Shown: positions 8,870-17,907, counted from the first letter of the stretch. The stretch is DNA of 64,000 bases from Uliginosibacterium gangwonense (GCA_005239635.1 SBBQ01000041.1:1-64000), one strand, 5' to 3'. Notes: generated from the letters alone by a model not told the origin. Translations and numbers: made by a program.

Positions 8870-8883
8870 CATCTGTTAGTCGT

Positions 8884-8900
8884 TGCAACGCGATGGTGCG
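8884..8900. promoter_or_regulatory. NtrC-like binding site 2
   Basis: TGCAACGCGATGGTGCG is a one-mismatch copy of the same dyad (GCAA-N7-GTGC), centred 31 bases from site 1, or three helical turns. Paired sites on one DNA face fit cooperative NtrC binding. Confidence 0.6.
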
Positions 8901-9015
8901 CCTAGCTTTTGGGTTAACCATGAGGGTTCAGAAAAATGGGGGCAAAAACGATGCAAAACCGCCAGAAATCAGTGGTACCGTGCGTTTTGCAGCCTATTTC
9001 AATGCGGTTACAGAT

Positions 9016-9031
9016 TGGCATGGATCCTGCA
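9016..9031 (+). promoter_or_regulatory. Sigma-54 (-24/-12) promoter for the TorF porin, glnK and amtB
   Basis: TGGCATGGATCCTGCA has GG (9017-9018) and GC (9029-9030) separated by exactly ten bases, as in the sigma-54 consensus TGGCAC-N5-TTGCA. The predicted start is near 9043, leaving a short leader before the porin ATG at 9089. Together with the two NtrC-like dyads upstream this indicates activation under nitrogen limitation. Confidence 0.75.
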
Positions 9032-9088
9032 AGAGAGGCTGCGTGGTTTGTTTTAATAATTTAGTTTCAACAACTCAGGAGTATCAAA

Positions 9089-9904
9089 ATGCGTAAAACC
9101 CTGCTTGCAACCGCCATCGCTGGCGTGATTTCAACCTTCGCATTGCCAATGGCGGCACAAGCCGAAGAAGCAGCCAGCCCGCACACCTTCACCGGCAACT
9201 TCACCCTTGCGTCCGAATACCTGTACCGTGGTATCGCCCAAACGCGTGGCAAGCCGGCCATTCAAGGTGGTTTTGATTACTCCCATTCAAGCGGTTTCTA
9301 TATCGGTACCTGGGCGTCCAATATTACGTGGATTAGCGATGCAAACACTGGTGCTAGCGCTGGTATCGAAATTGACGTGTACGGCGGTTACAAAGGCGCT
9401 ATCAACAGCGACTGGGGCTACGACGTTGGTGTGCTGACCTATAACTACCCGGGCACTGGCAAGCCGAGCGGTGCCGCCAAGCCTGATACAACAGAGGTGT
9501 ATGCAGCGCTGAGCTATAAATGGCTGACCCTGAAGTACTCTCACTCAACCACTTCTTTGTTTGGTTTTGTTAAGACCCCGGGTACGGGCACGGAAAAAAC
9601 AAAGGGTAGTGGTTATCTCGAGCTGAACGCTACTTATGATTTGGGTAACGGCTGGGGTGTAACAGGCCATGCAGGCCATCAAAAGGTTAAAGGTTACAGC
9701 GATGCTTCTTACAGCGATTACAAGGTTGGTGTAACCAAGGATGTCGGCTTCGGTGTAGTGGGTTTGGCAGTGTCAGGAACCAACGCAAAGGATAGTTGTG
9801 GCGGTGTAGTGGGTACGACAGCTGACTCAACCAACCCCTACTGCTTGGTGATGAATACCTCCCCGGCAATACCTACGCTGGTGGCAAAACCCGCGCAGTG
9901 CTGA
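9089..9904 (+). CDS. TorF family putative porin, C-terminus apparently frameshifted
   Basis: An outer-membrane beta-barrel of the TIGR02001 type, found next to glnK-amtB in many betaproteobacteria and presumed to admit ammonium or other nitrogen compounds. The signal peptide MRKTLLATAIAGVISTFALPMAAQA is followed by the family start FTGNFTLASEYLYRGIAQTRGKPAIQGGFDY. The frame as read ends at 9904 in NTSPAIPTLVAKPAQC, which is not a barrel end. One base earlier in phase, the sequence reads GDEYLPGNTYAGG then KTRAVLTFGKTF and stops at 9924, a perfect barrel-closing strand with terminal Phe. The shift falls between 9824 and 9847, probably in the C run at 9835-9838. The intact gene would be 9089-9924. 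Confidence 0.85.
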   Translation: MRKTLLATAIAGVISTFALPMAAQAEEAASPHTFTGNFTLASEYLYRGIAQTRGKPAIQGGFDYSHSSGFYIGTWASNITWISDANTGASAGIEIDVYGGYKGAINSDWGYDVGVLTYNYPGTGKPSGAAKPDTTEVYAALSYKWLTLKYSHSTTSLFGFVKTPGTGTEKTKGSGYLELNATYDLGNGWGVTGHAGHQKVKGYSDASYSDYKVGVTKDVGFGVVGLAVSGTNAKDSCGGVVGTTADSTNPYCLVMNTSPAIPTLVAKPAQC

Positions 9905-9935
9905 CGTTTGGCAAAACGTTCTAAGAGTCTCGTGA

Positions 9936-9957
9936 GGGCGGGTGTAAACACCCGCCC
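9936..9957. other. Strong hairpin between the porin gene and glnK
   Basis: GGGCGGGTGT (9936-9945) and ACACCCGCCC (9948-9957) form a ten-base perfect inverted repeat with almost no loop. No T-run follows, so it is not a standard terminator. It is more likely an mRNA stabiliser or processing element that sets the ratio of porin to GlnK-AmtB, or a partial attenuator. Confidence 0.6.
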
Positions 9958-9964
9958 AGTATGA

Positions 9965-10321
<357 letters not shown>

Positions 10322-10333
10322 GGAGCACACGAC

Positions 10334-11875
10334 ATGAAAAAAACAATTGCACTGATCGCCTCCGTGTTGGCGCTCAGCTTGAGCGGCGCAAGCTTTGCTC
10401 AAGAAAAACCGGCTGATGCAGCCCCGGCGGCAGCGACGGTTGCTGCGCCGGCTGTTGAAGCACCTGCCACCGCCGAAGCCCCCGTTGTTGCAGCACCGGC
10501 TGAAGCTGCGCCTGCAGCACCCGCCGAAGCAGCCCCTGCTGCTGCGCCTACGCCAAACAAGGGGGATACCGCATGGATGATCGTGGCAACTGCCTTCGTG
10601 ATTCTGATGACGATTCCGGGCTTGGCACTGTTCTACGGCGGCTTGGTTCGTTCAAAGAACATGCTGTCTGTGCTGATGCAGGTTTTCACCATCTTCGCGC
10701 TCATCGTCGTGTTGTGGACCATCTACGGTTACAGCTTGGCCTTTACCGCGGGCAATGAGTTCATTGGTGGTCTGGATCGTTTGTTTCTCAAGGGCGTCTT
10801 CAACCCGGCGGATGGTGCTTTTGCCAATGCAGCAACCTTCTCTAAGGGCGTGGTGATTCCTGAGTTCATCTACTTCGCCTTCCAAGCAACCTTTGCTGCG
10901 ATTACCGTAGGCCTGATCGTAGGTGCCTTCGCTGAGCGTGTGAAGTTCTCTGCTGTGCTGCTGTTCGCAGTGCTGTGGTTCACCTTCAGCTACCTGCCGA
11001 TCGCACACATGGTGTGGTTCTGGGCCGGCCCGGATGCTTACACCGACGCTAAAGCGGCTGAAGTGGCTAATGCAACCGCAGGTTGGTTGTTCCAGAAGGG
11101 CGCGCTCGACTTCGCAGGCGGTACCGTGGTTCACATCAACGCCGGTGTTGCTGGCTTGGTGGGTGCCTATGTAATGGGCAAGCGTGTTGGGTACGGTAAA
11201 GAAGCCATGGCACCCCACTCACTGGTGATGACCATGATCGGTGCCTCGCTGCTGTGGGTGGGCTGGTTCGGTTTCAACGCAGGTTCTGCGCTCGAAGCTG
11301 GCGGCACTGCAACCCTCGCATTTGCCAATACTTTGATCGCAACGGCTGCTGCTACGATGTCTTGGCTGCTGGCTGAGTGGATGTTCAAGGGCAAGCCCTC
11401 TATGTTGGGTGGCGCATCTGGTGCAGTTGCAGGTCTGGTTGCCATTACCCCGGCGTGTGGTTTCGTCGGCCCGATGGGTGGTTTGGTAATCGGTCTGCTG
11501 GCTGGTGTTGTGTGTCTGTGGGGCGTTAATGGCCTCAAGAAGATGCTCGGCGCAGACGACGCGCTGGACGTGTTCGGTGTGCATGGCGTGGGCGGTATTT
11601 TGGGCGCGCTGCTAACCGGCGTGTTTGCCTCCCCGTCACTGGGTGGTACCGGCGTGTATGACTACGTTGCGAACAAAGTTGCAGACGGTTACGACATTGG
11701 TACACAAGTCATGACGCAAGCAACTGCAGTTGGCACCACCATTCTGTGGTCAGGCATCGTCGCCTTCATCGCCTACAAGCTGGTTGATATCTTCATCGGC
11801 TTGCGTGTGGCAGAAGACGAAGAACGCGAAGGTCTGGACATCGCTTCTCACGGCGAGTCTGCCTACCACCACTAA
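10334..11875 (+). CDS. amtB: Ammonium transporter AmtB with long Ala/Pro-rich N-terminal linker
   Basis: A 513-residue ammonium channel of the inner membrane. A signal peptide (1-22, ending ASFA) is followed by a low-complexity segment rich in Ala, Pro and Glu (about 23-75), then eleven helices starting at DTAWMIVATAFVILMTIPGLALFYGG. Pore signatures include HMVWFW, VHINAGVAGLVGAYVMG and the DALDVFGVHGVGG loop. The C-terminal tail ends GESAYHH. It lies 12 bases after glnK, the standard pairing. An intrinsic terminator follows. Confidence 0.96.
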   Translation: MKKTIALIASVLALSLSGASFAQEKPADAAPAAATVAAPAVEAPATAEAPVVAAPAEAAPAAPAEAAPAAAPTPNKGDTAWMIVATAFVILMTIPGLALFYGGLVRSKNMLSVLMQVFTIFALIVVLWTIYGYSLAFTAGNEFIGGLDRLFLKGVFNPADGAFANAATFSKGVVIPEFIYFAFQATFAAITVGLIVGAFAERVKFSAVLLFAVLWFTFSYLPIAHMVWFWAGPDAYTDAKAAEVANATAGWLFQKGALDFAGGTVVHINAGVAGLVGAYVMGKRVGYGKEAMAPHSLVMTMIGASLLWVGWFGFNAGSALEAGGTATLAFANTLIATAAATMSWLLAEWMFKGKPSMLGGASGAVAGLVAITPACGFVGPMGGLVIGLLAGVVCLWGVNGLKKMLGADDALDVFGVHGVGGILGALLTGVFASPSLGGTGVYDYVANKVADGYDIGTQVMTQATAVGTTILWSGIVAFIAYKLVDIFIGLRVAEDEEREGLDIASHGESAYHH

Positions 11876-11913
11876 GCAGAAGTTGTATCACTCCGAGTAG
11901 TTGAAATCTTTGC

Positions 11914-11940
11914 AGGGCGCCTTAGGGCGCCCTCTTTTTT
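11914..11940 (+). terminator. Intrinsic terminator of the glnK-amtB operon
   Basis: AGGGCGCC (11914-11921), loop TTAG, GGCGCCCT (11926-11933), then CTTTTTT. It lies 38 bases after the amtB stop. Confidence 0.9.
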
Positions 11941-12142
11941 GCCCAAGGGATCTTCGCATCTGGTGGGAGGTTGAGTTGATGTTTGCTGGTGCTAATGGTC
12001 GCTATTAATTTGCCCGTTAAGGCATCGCGCCCCTAACTTGCAGCTCAATTTTGCGGTAAAGATTTTGGCTGTAATGCCGCTTAATTGCTCATAGCCCTTG
12101 TTAGTAAAGCACCCAGCACCCAGCACCCAGGAAGGAATGCCA

Positions 12143-12361
12143 ATGAATTCAGATCATCATCGCGAACAAGCCGTTGCGGCCGATGCCAAACCCGAGATGC
12201 GTCGTACCATTGGCCATTTCATGTTGACCATGGGCATTGCCGGCACGCTGAGTGGCATGCCTGCAGGTTTTGTACTGTGTTGTGCTGCCGCAGCAGGTTT
12301 AAGCTACGGCCAGAGTTTTGCCAATGCGCGTGGCCAGCGCCGCAATAAAGGCCAACGCTAA
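12143..12361 (+). CDS. Small putative membrane protein of unknown function
   Basis: Seventy-two residues starting MNSDHHREQAVAADAKPEM. I chose the ATG at 12143 because GGAAGGA sits at the right distance; the ATG at 12137 would be too close. A hydrophobic Gly/Ala/Cys-rich stretch FMLTMGIAGTLSGMPAGFV and LCCAAAAGL (about 24-52) suggests one or two short membrane helices, followed by a basic tail. I do not recognise the family. The preceding DNA contains a small CAGCACC repeat (12112-12129). Confidence 0.45.
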   Translation: MNSDHHREQAVAADAKPEMRRTIGHFMLTMGIAGTLSGMPAGFVLCCAAAAGLSYGQSFANARGQRRNKGQR

Positions 12362-12533
12362 GTTATTCCGTGCTGCCCTAGTGGCCCATTGCTTAGTTGC
12401 CAATTACTGAATCGCTTGAGCGTCATTGGTTGGCAAACTGCTCGGCCGTTTGCGCAATACATGGCCCGCGCTTGTGCACTGGGCGCGAAATCGAGTCAAG
12501 AAAAATAGTGAAGCCTTGGCGGAACACCGCGGC

Positions 12534-13421
12534 TTAACGAAACACCACAGTCTTGTTGCCGTGGCGTAGCACCCGATCTTCAATGTGGTAGCGCACACCG
12601 CGCGCCAACACCGCCTTCTCAATATCCTTGCCGTATCGCACCATGTCGTCCACCGAATCTGAGTGGTCGATACGAATCACGTCTTGTTCAATGATGGGGC
12701 CTTCATCCAGCGCTTCTGTTACATAGTGGCAGGTTGCGCCAATGAGTTTGACGCCGCGCAACCAAGCCTGATGGTAAGGCCGTGCGCCCACAAAACTGGG
12801 CAAGAACGAGTGGTGAATGTTGATAATACGGCCCGGAAAGGACGCGCATAAATCGGGCGAGAGAATTTGCATGTAGCGCGCCAGCACCATCAAATCGCCA
12901 CGTGCTGATTCGAACAACGACTTCATGTGTGCAAACGCGGCTACCTTGTTGTCGGGCGTGACCGGCACATGATGAAACGGAATGCCGTGCCACTCAACAA
13001 AGCCGCGAAAATCTTCGTGGTTTGAAATCACGCACGGAATATCAACCTGCAACTCGCCGCATTTCCAACGCGCCAGCAAGTCGTACAAACAATGCTCTTG
13101 TTTGGAAACCAGTACCACCATGCGCTTTTTAACGGCGGAGTCGGCAATGGTCCAATCCATTTCAAATTCGCGCGCAATCACGCTGAACGCTTCGCACAAA
13201 CGGTCCAAACCAAACGGCAGCGAATCCGCTTTAATTTCCACCCGCATAAAGTAGCGGCCCAATGCTGGGCTGTTTGCATCGTCTTGCTCTGGCGGTTCGG
13301 CATGAAACGCCGTCTCCAGAATCCAGCCTTTGTGTTCGGCAATAAAGCCCGATACACGGGCCACAATCCCCACGCGGTCAGGGCACGAAGCAGTTAAGGT
13401 GTAGCGACGATCTGGATGCAT
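12534..13421 (-). CDS. purU: Formyltetrahydrofolate deformylase
   Basis: Hydrolyses 10-formyl-tetrahydrofolate to formate and tetrahydrofolate, balancing one-carbon pools. The 295-residue protein starts MHPDRRYTLTASCPDRVGIVARVSGF, an N-terminal ACT domain (about 1-85). The formyltransferase-type catalytic domain follows, with NHEDF, the catalytic region INIHHSFLPSFVGARPYHQA and GATCHYVTEALDEGPIIEQ. The frame is open 35 codons upstream, but that part is compositionally odd and outside the family, so the ATG at 13421 is preferred. Between this gene and the small membrane protein gene lie 172 bases with no visible feature except an ATTGGCAA copy at 12397. Confidence 0.94.
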   Translation of the reverse strand: MHPDRRYTLTASCPDRVGIVARVSGFIAEHKGWILETAFHAEPPEQDDANSPALGRYFMRVEIKADSLPFGLDRLCEAFSVIAREFEMDWTIADSAVKKRMVVLVSKQEHCLYDLLARWKCGELQVDIPCVISNHEDFRGFVEWHGIPFHHVPVTPDNKVAAFAHMKSLFESARGDLMVLARYMQILSPDLCASFPGRIINIHHSFLPSFVGARPYHQAWLRGVKLIGATCHYVTEALDEGPIIEQDVIRIDHSDSVDDMVRYGKDIEKAVLARGVRYHIEDRVLRHGNKTVVFR

Positions 13422-13608
13422 GGCAAAAATTTTCGCAGGTGAGAACGAGGTGAAAGCAAAGTGAAGGCGAGATGCAAACGCGAGATGCAAACATCGTGGC
13501 GTGGGTGTAACCGCGGCCTTTGCCAATCACCTTGGTATTGTAGGGCTTTTAAGGAGCGAGACGAAGACTGTCATGTATAGCCAGCTCGTTCCGCTGGTTA
13601 TCACCACA

Positions 13609-15572
13609 TTATTCAGCCAATTGCGCGGCAATATTCTCAAGCGCTTCTTGCAGTTGTAACCAACGTAGCTCAGCCTCATCAATTGAGTTGGCTAATTCAG
13701 CTTGACGTTTGTTAAGCGCAACCAAGGTGTCTGCATTCGCAGGGTTGCCCGCTTGATACAGCGTAGGGTCGGCCAAGCGCGTTTCAAGCAAAGTGCGCTC
13801 GCTTTGCCAATTGCTGAGATTGCGTTCCAGCTTTTCTAACTCTTTTTGCAGCGGCCGCCGTTGCGACAACAACGTTTGTCGCTCTGCCTGCGCCAGTGCG
13901 CGTGCTTCGCGGCGTTGTTCGCGTGCGCCACCATCTTGCGGTTGATTGGCAATGCGCTGTTGCGCGAGCCAATCGCGGTAATCATCTAAGTCGCCTTCAA
14001 ACGGCTGCACGCGGCCATCCGCCACGAGATACAACTCATCCACCGTGGCGCGCAGCAAATGGCGATCGTGCGACACTAACACTACGGCACCTTCGTATTC
14101 ATTTAGCGCCAACGTCAGCGCTTCGCGCATTTCCAAATCAAGGTGGTTGGTCGGCTCATCGAGCAGCAACACATCGGGCTTACGCCACACAATTAAAGCT
14201 AGGGCGAGGCGTGCTTTTTCGCCGCCAGAAAAAGGCCCGCAAGGCGCCATCACCTGCTCACCCCGAAAATCAAATCCGCCCAAAAATCGCGCAGGTCTTG
14301 CTCACGCACCTCCGGCGCAATTTTCTGCAAGTGCCACAGCGGGCTATATTCTTCACGCAACTGCTCTAACTGATGCTGCGCAAAATAGCCTAAACACAGT
14401 CCGCGCCCTTCGCGTCGCACACCATGCAGCGGTGGCATTTCGCCCGATAGCAACTTCATTAAGGTCGATTTGCCCGCGCCGTTGCGACCCAAAACACCCA
14501 CGCGAGAACCGGGTCGCAAAGTGATTTGAACTTGGTCGAGTACCACGCGCACTGTCACGCCCTGTACTTCATCTGCTTCATCATCAGACGTTGAGTCGCT
14601 CGCTCGGTAACCCGCCTGCACTTTTTCAAGTTGCAATGCGGGGTCGGGCGCGTGCTCCGGCGCAGCAAAGCGAAAGCTAAAAGGAGATTCAGCCTGCACC
14701 GCCGCCACGCGCTCCATGCGGTCGAGCGCCTTCAAGCGGCTCTGCGCTTGGCGTGCCTTGGTAGCCTTGGCGCGAAAGCGCTCAACGAATGACTGCAAGT
14801 GTGCAATCTCACGCTGCTGGCGTTGAAACGTGGCCTGTTGTTGTGCCAGGCGCTCGGCGCGCTGGCGTTCAAAATCCGAATAGCCGCCGCTATACACGCG
14901 CAACTGTTGCTGTTCGATATTGGCAACGTAGCCCACCACCGCATCTAAAAATTCGCGGTCGTGCGAAATCACCAACAAGGTGCCGGGGTAGGTGCGCAGC
15001 CAGCCTTCAAGCCACAGCACCGCATCTAAGTCGAGGTGGTTGGTCGGCTCATCGAGCAACAATAAATCGGCACGCGATACCAACGCGCGCGCCAAGTTGA
15101 GTCGAACGCGCCAACCACCCGAAAACTCCGCCACCGCACGTTGCAAGTCGGCCTGGCTAAAACCTAGGCCCGCCAAAATGGCGCTTGCGCGCGCCCGCGC
15201 GGCGTAGCCGTCAATGTGCTGCAAACGTTCGTGCGCCAAGGCAATGCGTGTGCCATCGTGCGTTGCTTCGGCCTCACGCAAGTCCGCTTCTACGTCGCAC
15301 AGTTCGGTATCACCTTGCAGCACAAACTCCAGTGCGGGCGTGGGCAATGCGGGCGTTTCTTGCATCACGTGGCCCATGCGCCACGCTGCGGGCATGTCGA
15401 GGTCGCCCGACTCAACCGACAAATCGCCGCGCAACAAAGCAAACAAAGTGGATTTGCCGCTGCCATTGGCGCCGGTTAAACCAATTTTTTGCCCGGCATG
15501 AATTTGCCAATCAATATGGTCAATTAGCGTGCGGCCCACACGTGCCAGACGAGCATTGCGAAACGAAATCAC
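13609..15572 (-). pseudogene. ABC-F ATPase of the YheS type, interrupted by a -1 frameshift
   Basis: ABC-F proteins bind the ribosome E site and modulate translation. The first frame (15572 down to 14250, 440 codons) contains the start MISFRNARLARVGRTLIDHI, the first ATPase ([24 protein letters not shown]), the linker and the second Walker A (GRNGAGKST). It then runs out as RDFWADLIFGVSR and stops. The second frame (from about 14283 to 13609) continues as LGGFDFRGEQVMAPCGPFSGGEKARLAL with [11 protein letters not shown] and a C-terminal coiled coil. Joining them needs one extra T in the run at 14282-14286 (five instead of six), giving about 650 residues, normal for YheS. It is either a real mutation or a homopolymer sequencing error. 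Whole-family identification is firm. Confidence 0.85.
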
Positions 15573-15700
15573 GCTATCACCTTCAAATCATTACCCTTCA
15601 TACCAACATCCCACATTCAAAACCGCAGGCCGTGTCGAGAACCTCCCCGACAGACACAAAAGCGGCGAGAATACCGCATTGCTGTCTTACAGGTCATGCC

Positions 15701-16510
15701 ATGACGCGAATTGCCCCCACCTTATTGCGCTGTGTATTGAGTTTGGTGCTGATATTGCCTGCATTTGCCGCACGGGCCGACTCAGCCTTGCCTGCCCCCA
15801 GTGAGCGTACGCCGGTGGCCGGCACACAAGCTTTGCCAACAGAATTTTCTGCCGCAGAAAAAGCGCAATTACAGGCCCAAAGCAGCGCACTTAAACAACA
15901 GGCCAGCAAGCGCAAAAATGCTGCAGACCAAGAGTGGGCGCAAGCGCAAAAAGACTGCTGGAAAAAATTTCAAGTAAATAGCTGCTTAGACCAAAGACGC
16001 AAGCAACACAAAAGCGAAATGTTGGAAGTGCGTTCGCTTGAGCACCAAGCCAGTGATGTAGACCGCATTATTAAAGTGCGCGAACGCGAAGTGCGTCGTG
16101 CGCAGATTAAAGTGCGTTCAGTTCAGCACGCCCAGCAAGCGGAGGCAGACAAACAAGCCGCGCAACAGAATGAAGCGGAGATTCAACACCGCGAGCAAGC
16201 AAAAAAGGCCGATCAACAACGCCGCAGTAAAGACGCGCAGCGTCAACACCAGCACGACACCCAACATCAGGCCGCACAGGCCAGCGAACAAAAGCAAAAA
16301 GATGCGGCCGCTGCTGAGCGTGCGCAACAGTGGCGCGAACGTGTGGCGGCGGCAGACCGCAAGCGCATCGAGCGTGACCGTCGACACGCAGAAGACGCCA
16401 AACGCCAAGGCCCCAGTAAAGCGGAAAGTGGCGTGCAACAAGCGGGTGAAGCTGCGCGTCGAATTGGGCAGGATATTAAGGCGACGCGAAGCAGTCCGGC
16501 GAGACAGTAA
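15701..16510 (+). CDS. Secreted coiled-coil protein of unknown function
   Basis: A 269-residue protein starting MTRIAPTLLRCVLSLVLILPAFAARADS, a signal peptide. The rest is almost entirely charged, Gln/Ala/Lys/Arg-rich coiled coil from about residue 45, with two conserved-looking cysteines in KDCWKKFQVNSCLDQRRK (about 87-100). The cysteine pair followed by a long helix resembles small periplasmic proteins seen in Burkholderiales, but I cannot name a family. The reading frame is open far upstream, but that part is antisense to the ABC-F gene, so the start is the ATG at 15701. It is divergent from the ABC-F gene across 128 bases. Confidence 0.7.
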   Translation: MTRIAPTLLRCVLSLVLILPAFAARADSALPAPSERTPVAGTQALPTEFSAAEKAQLQAQSSALKQQASKRKNAADQEWAQAQKDCWKKFQVNSCLDQRRKQHKSEMLEVRSLEHQASDVDRIIKVREREVRRAQIKVRSVQHAQQAEADKQAAQQNEAEIQHREQAKKADQQRRSKDAQRQHQHDTQHQAAQASEQKQKDAAAAERAQQWRERVAAADRKRIERDRRHAEDAKRQGPSKAESGVQQAGEAARRIGQDIKATRSSPARQ

Positions 16511-16543
16511 TAGAATCGTGTGATGAGCGTTTGAGGAGGGGTT

Positions 16544-17125
16544 ATGGCGATAACAGAATCACCAAAGCTTGAATACTGGAACTACTTCCTTTCGCTTGAG
16601 CAAGACCTTGCTCGGCTGTCTCGATTCGTAGAACTTTCTGAAGCAAATTTTTCTACATAAATTGAGCAAGTCAGACTACTTTTAGCTTCATGTTCAGAAA
16701 TTGACGTCCTTGCTAAGGCCTTGTGTAAAAAGATTAACTCACGCAGCCGGGCTGATAGCATTAATAAATATGCAAGTGAGATTCTTCAGGCACATCCGAG
16801 ATTAAAGGAATCCGAAGTAATAATTCGACGTCACGGCCTTAGGCTTAGTCCATGGATAGATTGGTCGGTCGACGAAAGCCCACAGTGGTGGCGTGCATAC
16901 AATAAAGTGAAGCACCAGAGATCGGACCACTTTCGTGAAGCATCATTGAAAAATACTCTGAATGCATTAGCTGCACTTTTTGTCTTATTGCCTTTTTATT
17001 ATCAAGATGAAGCATCAAAGGCTGAACTCGAGCCTCGATCACTCCTTTTTGAGATTGGACAGCCCTTTAAACGGGATAGGCTTTTTTGGGGGGGACGGGT
17101 GGTCTACAAACTTGAGACCGAGTGA
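16544..17125 (+). pseudogene. AT-rich HEPN-like gene with an in-frame stop codon
   Basis: After a ribosome site (GAGGAGGGG) an ATG at 16544 opens a frame MAITESPKLEYWNYFLSLEQ that meets TAA at 16658-16660 and continues in the same frame for 155 more codons to 17125. The continuation contains SPQWWRAYNKVKHQRSDHF and LKNTLNALAALFVLLPFYY. The N-x-V-K-H-x-R pattern within an all-helical protein is reminiscent of HEPN-type proteins linked to defence or toxin systems (weak inference). Base composition is clearly lower in G+C than on either side and codon use is atypical, suggesting recent acquisition. Without the stop it would be 193 residues. The downstream dsbB is convergent, 11 bases away. Confidence 0.55.
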
Positions 17126-17136
17126 ATAACTAAGGT

Positions 17137-17718
17137 TTAGATGTCGTCTGCATTTCCAGAGCTTTTCGCCAACCACAAACACTTCACCCCCAAAATGCTG
17201 AGCCAGATCAGCGCCCACAGCGGGATGGAAAGGCCGAGTACGGGCGGTAAGGGAAAGCCGCAGATGCCGCCGGCGAAAAAGACTTCCGGCAATATTCTGG
17301 CGGGGGGCAAGTTGTTGACGAAGGTTTCAATCACATCCGCGCCACAACTGGCGTTGGGGTGTGCCAACACCCACAAATGAAACGCGGCGATGCCCGCGCC
17401 CGCCAAACTCAATACACCACCTAGCGCAGTGAACGCACGCCCCAGTGGACGCGGTCCGAGCAGTGCAGCGAGCAGCAGGCACAACGCCATTAAAATAAAT
17501 CCATAACGTTGCAAAACGCACAGCGGGCAGGGGTCGAGATATTCAACGTGCTGAAGATAGAGCGCGTAGCCAACCATGCCCAGCGCGGTGAGTGCGAGCA
17601 ATACCGCAAACACGCGAAACTGTGTGGGCGTGGGGTGAAACACCCATTGGCAAAGCAGTTGGCGCAGGCGGTGAGTGCCGCTGTGGGTGCTACTGTGATT
17701 GTGCGGTGTGGAGTTCAT
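17137..17718 (-). CDS. dsbB: Disulfide bond formation protein B
   Basis: A 193-residue inner-membrane protein that reoxidises DsbA and passes electrons to quinone. Four helices are visible. The first periplasmic cysteine pair is DPCPLCVLQRYGF and the second is in PNASCGAD and GGICGFPLP. The segment ALYLQHVEYLDPCPLC matches the family. The first 30 residues (MNSTPHNHSSTHSGTHR...) form an unusual hydrophilic His/Ser/Thr-rich cytoplasmic extension. No dsbA is adjacent. Confidence 0.92.
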   Translation of the reverse strand: MNSTPHNHSSTHSGTHRLRQLLCQWVFHPTPTQFRVFAVLLALTALGMVGYALYLQHVEYLDPCPLCVLQRYGFILMALCLLLAALLGPRPLGRAFTALGGVLSLAGAGIAAFHLWVLAHPNASCGADVIETFVNNLPPARILPEVFFAGGICGFPLPPVLGLSIPLWALIWLSILGVKCLWLAKSSGNADDI

Positions 17719-17843
17719 GTGCAGATTATGCCGCGTCGGCGTGACGATTGTGTGTGCCGACCTTAGGTTGTTTGGGCGAGAGACGAGGATGCGTGTACAA
17801 AACCTTGCGCTGCTTCACGCAAAGGCAATGCAGCATACGCAGG

Positions 17844-17907
17844 CGCTGAGTACTTCAGACTCTAAGCTCTTCAGACACTAAGTGCCTCAGACGCTGAGCA
17901 CCTTAAG
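17844..17907. repeat. Four imperfect 16-bp tandem repeats downstream of phaC
   Basis: Four consecutive 16-base units (17844-17859, 17860-17875, 17876-17891, 17892-17907) follow the pattern CNCTRAGYNCYTCAGA; the last is divergent at its end. Each unit is itself a near-palindrome (CTGAGTACTTCAG). They lie in the 255-base gap between phaC and dsbB, otherwise empty, and could form an irregular hairpin array at the 3' end of the phaC transcript. Confidence 0.7.

Noticed and set aside
9016-9023. ATTGGCAT at the sigma-54 promoter as an octamer copy
   Set aside because: The last base differs (T instead of A); the -24 element explains this sequence.
10652-11218. 188-codon frame on the minus strand inside amtB
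   Set aside because: Antisense shadow of a clear amtB, with no ribosome site or motif.
12085-12348. Cys/His/Arg-rich frame overlapping the small membrane protein gene in another phase
   Set aside because: No ribosome site and composition typical of a shifted frame; the frame from 12143 has the better start.
15185-15700. Upstream extension of the secreted coiled-coil gene
   Set aside because: This part is antisense to the ABC-F gene. The signal peptide begins at the ATG at 15701.
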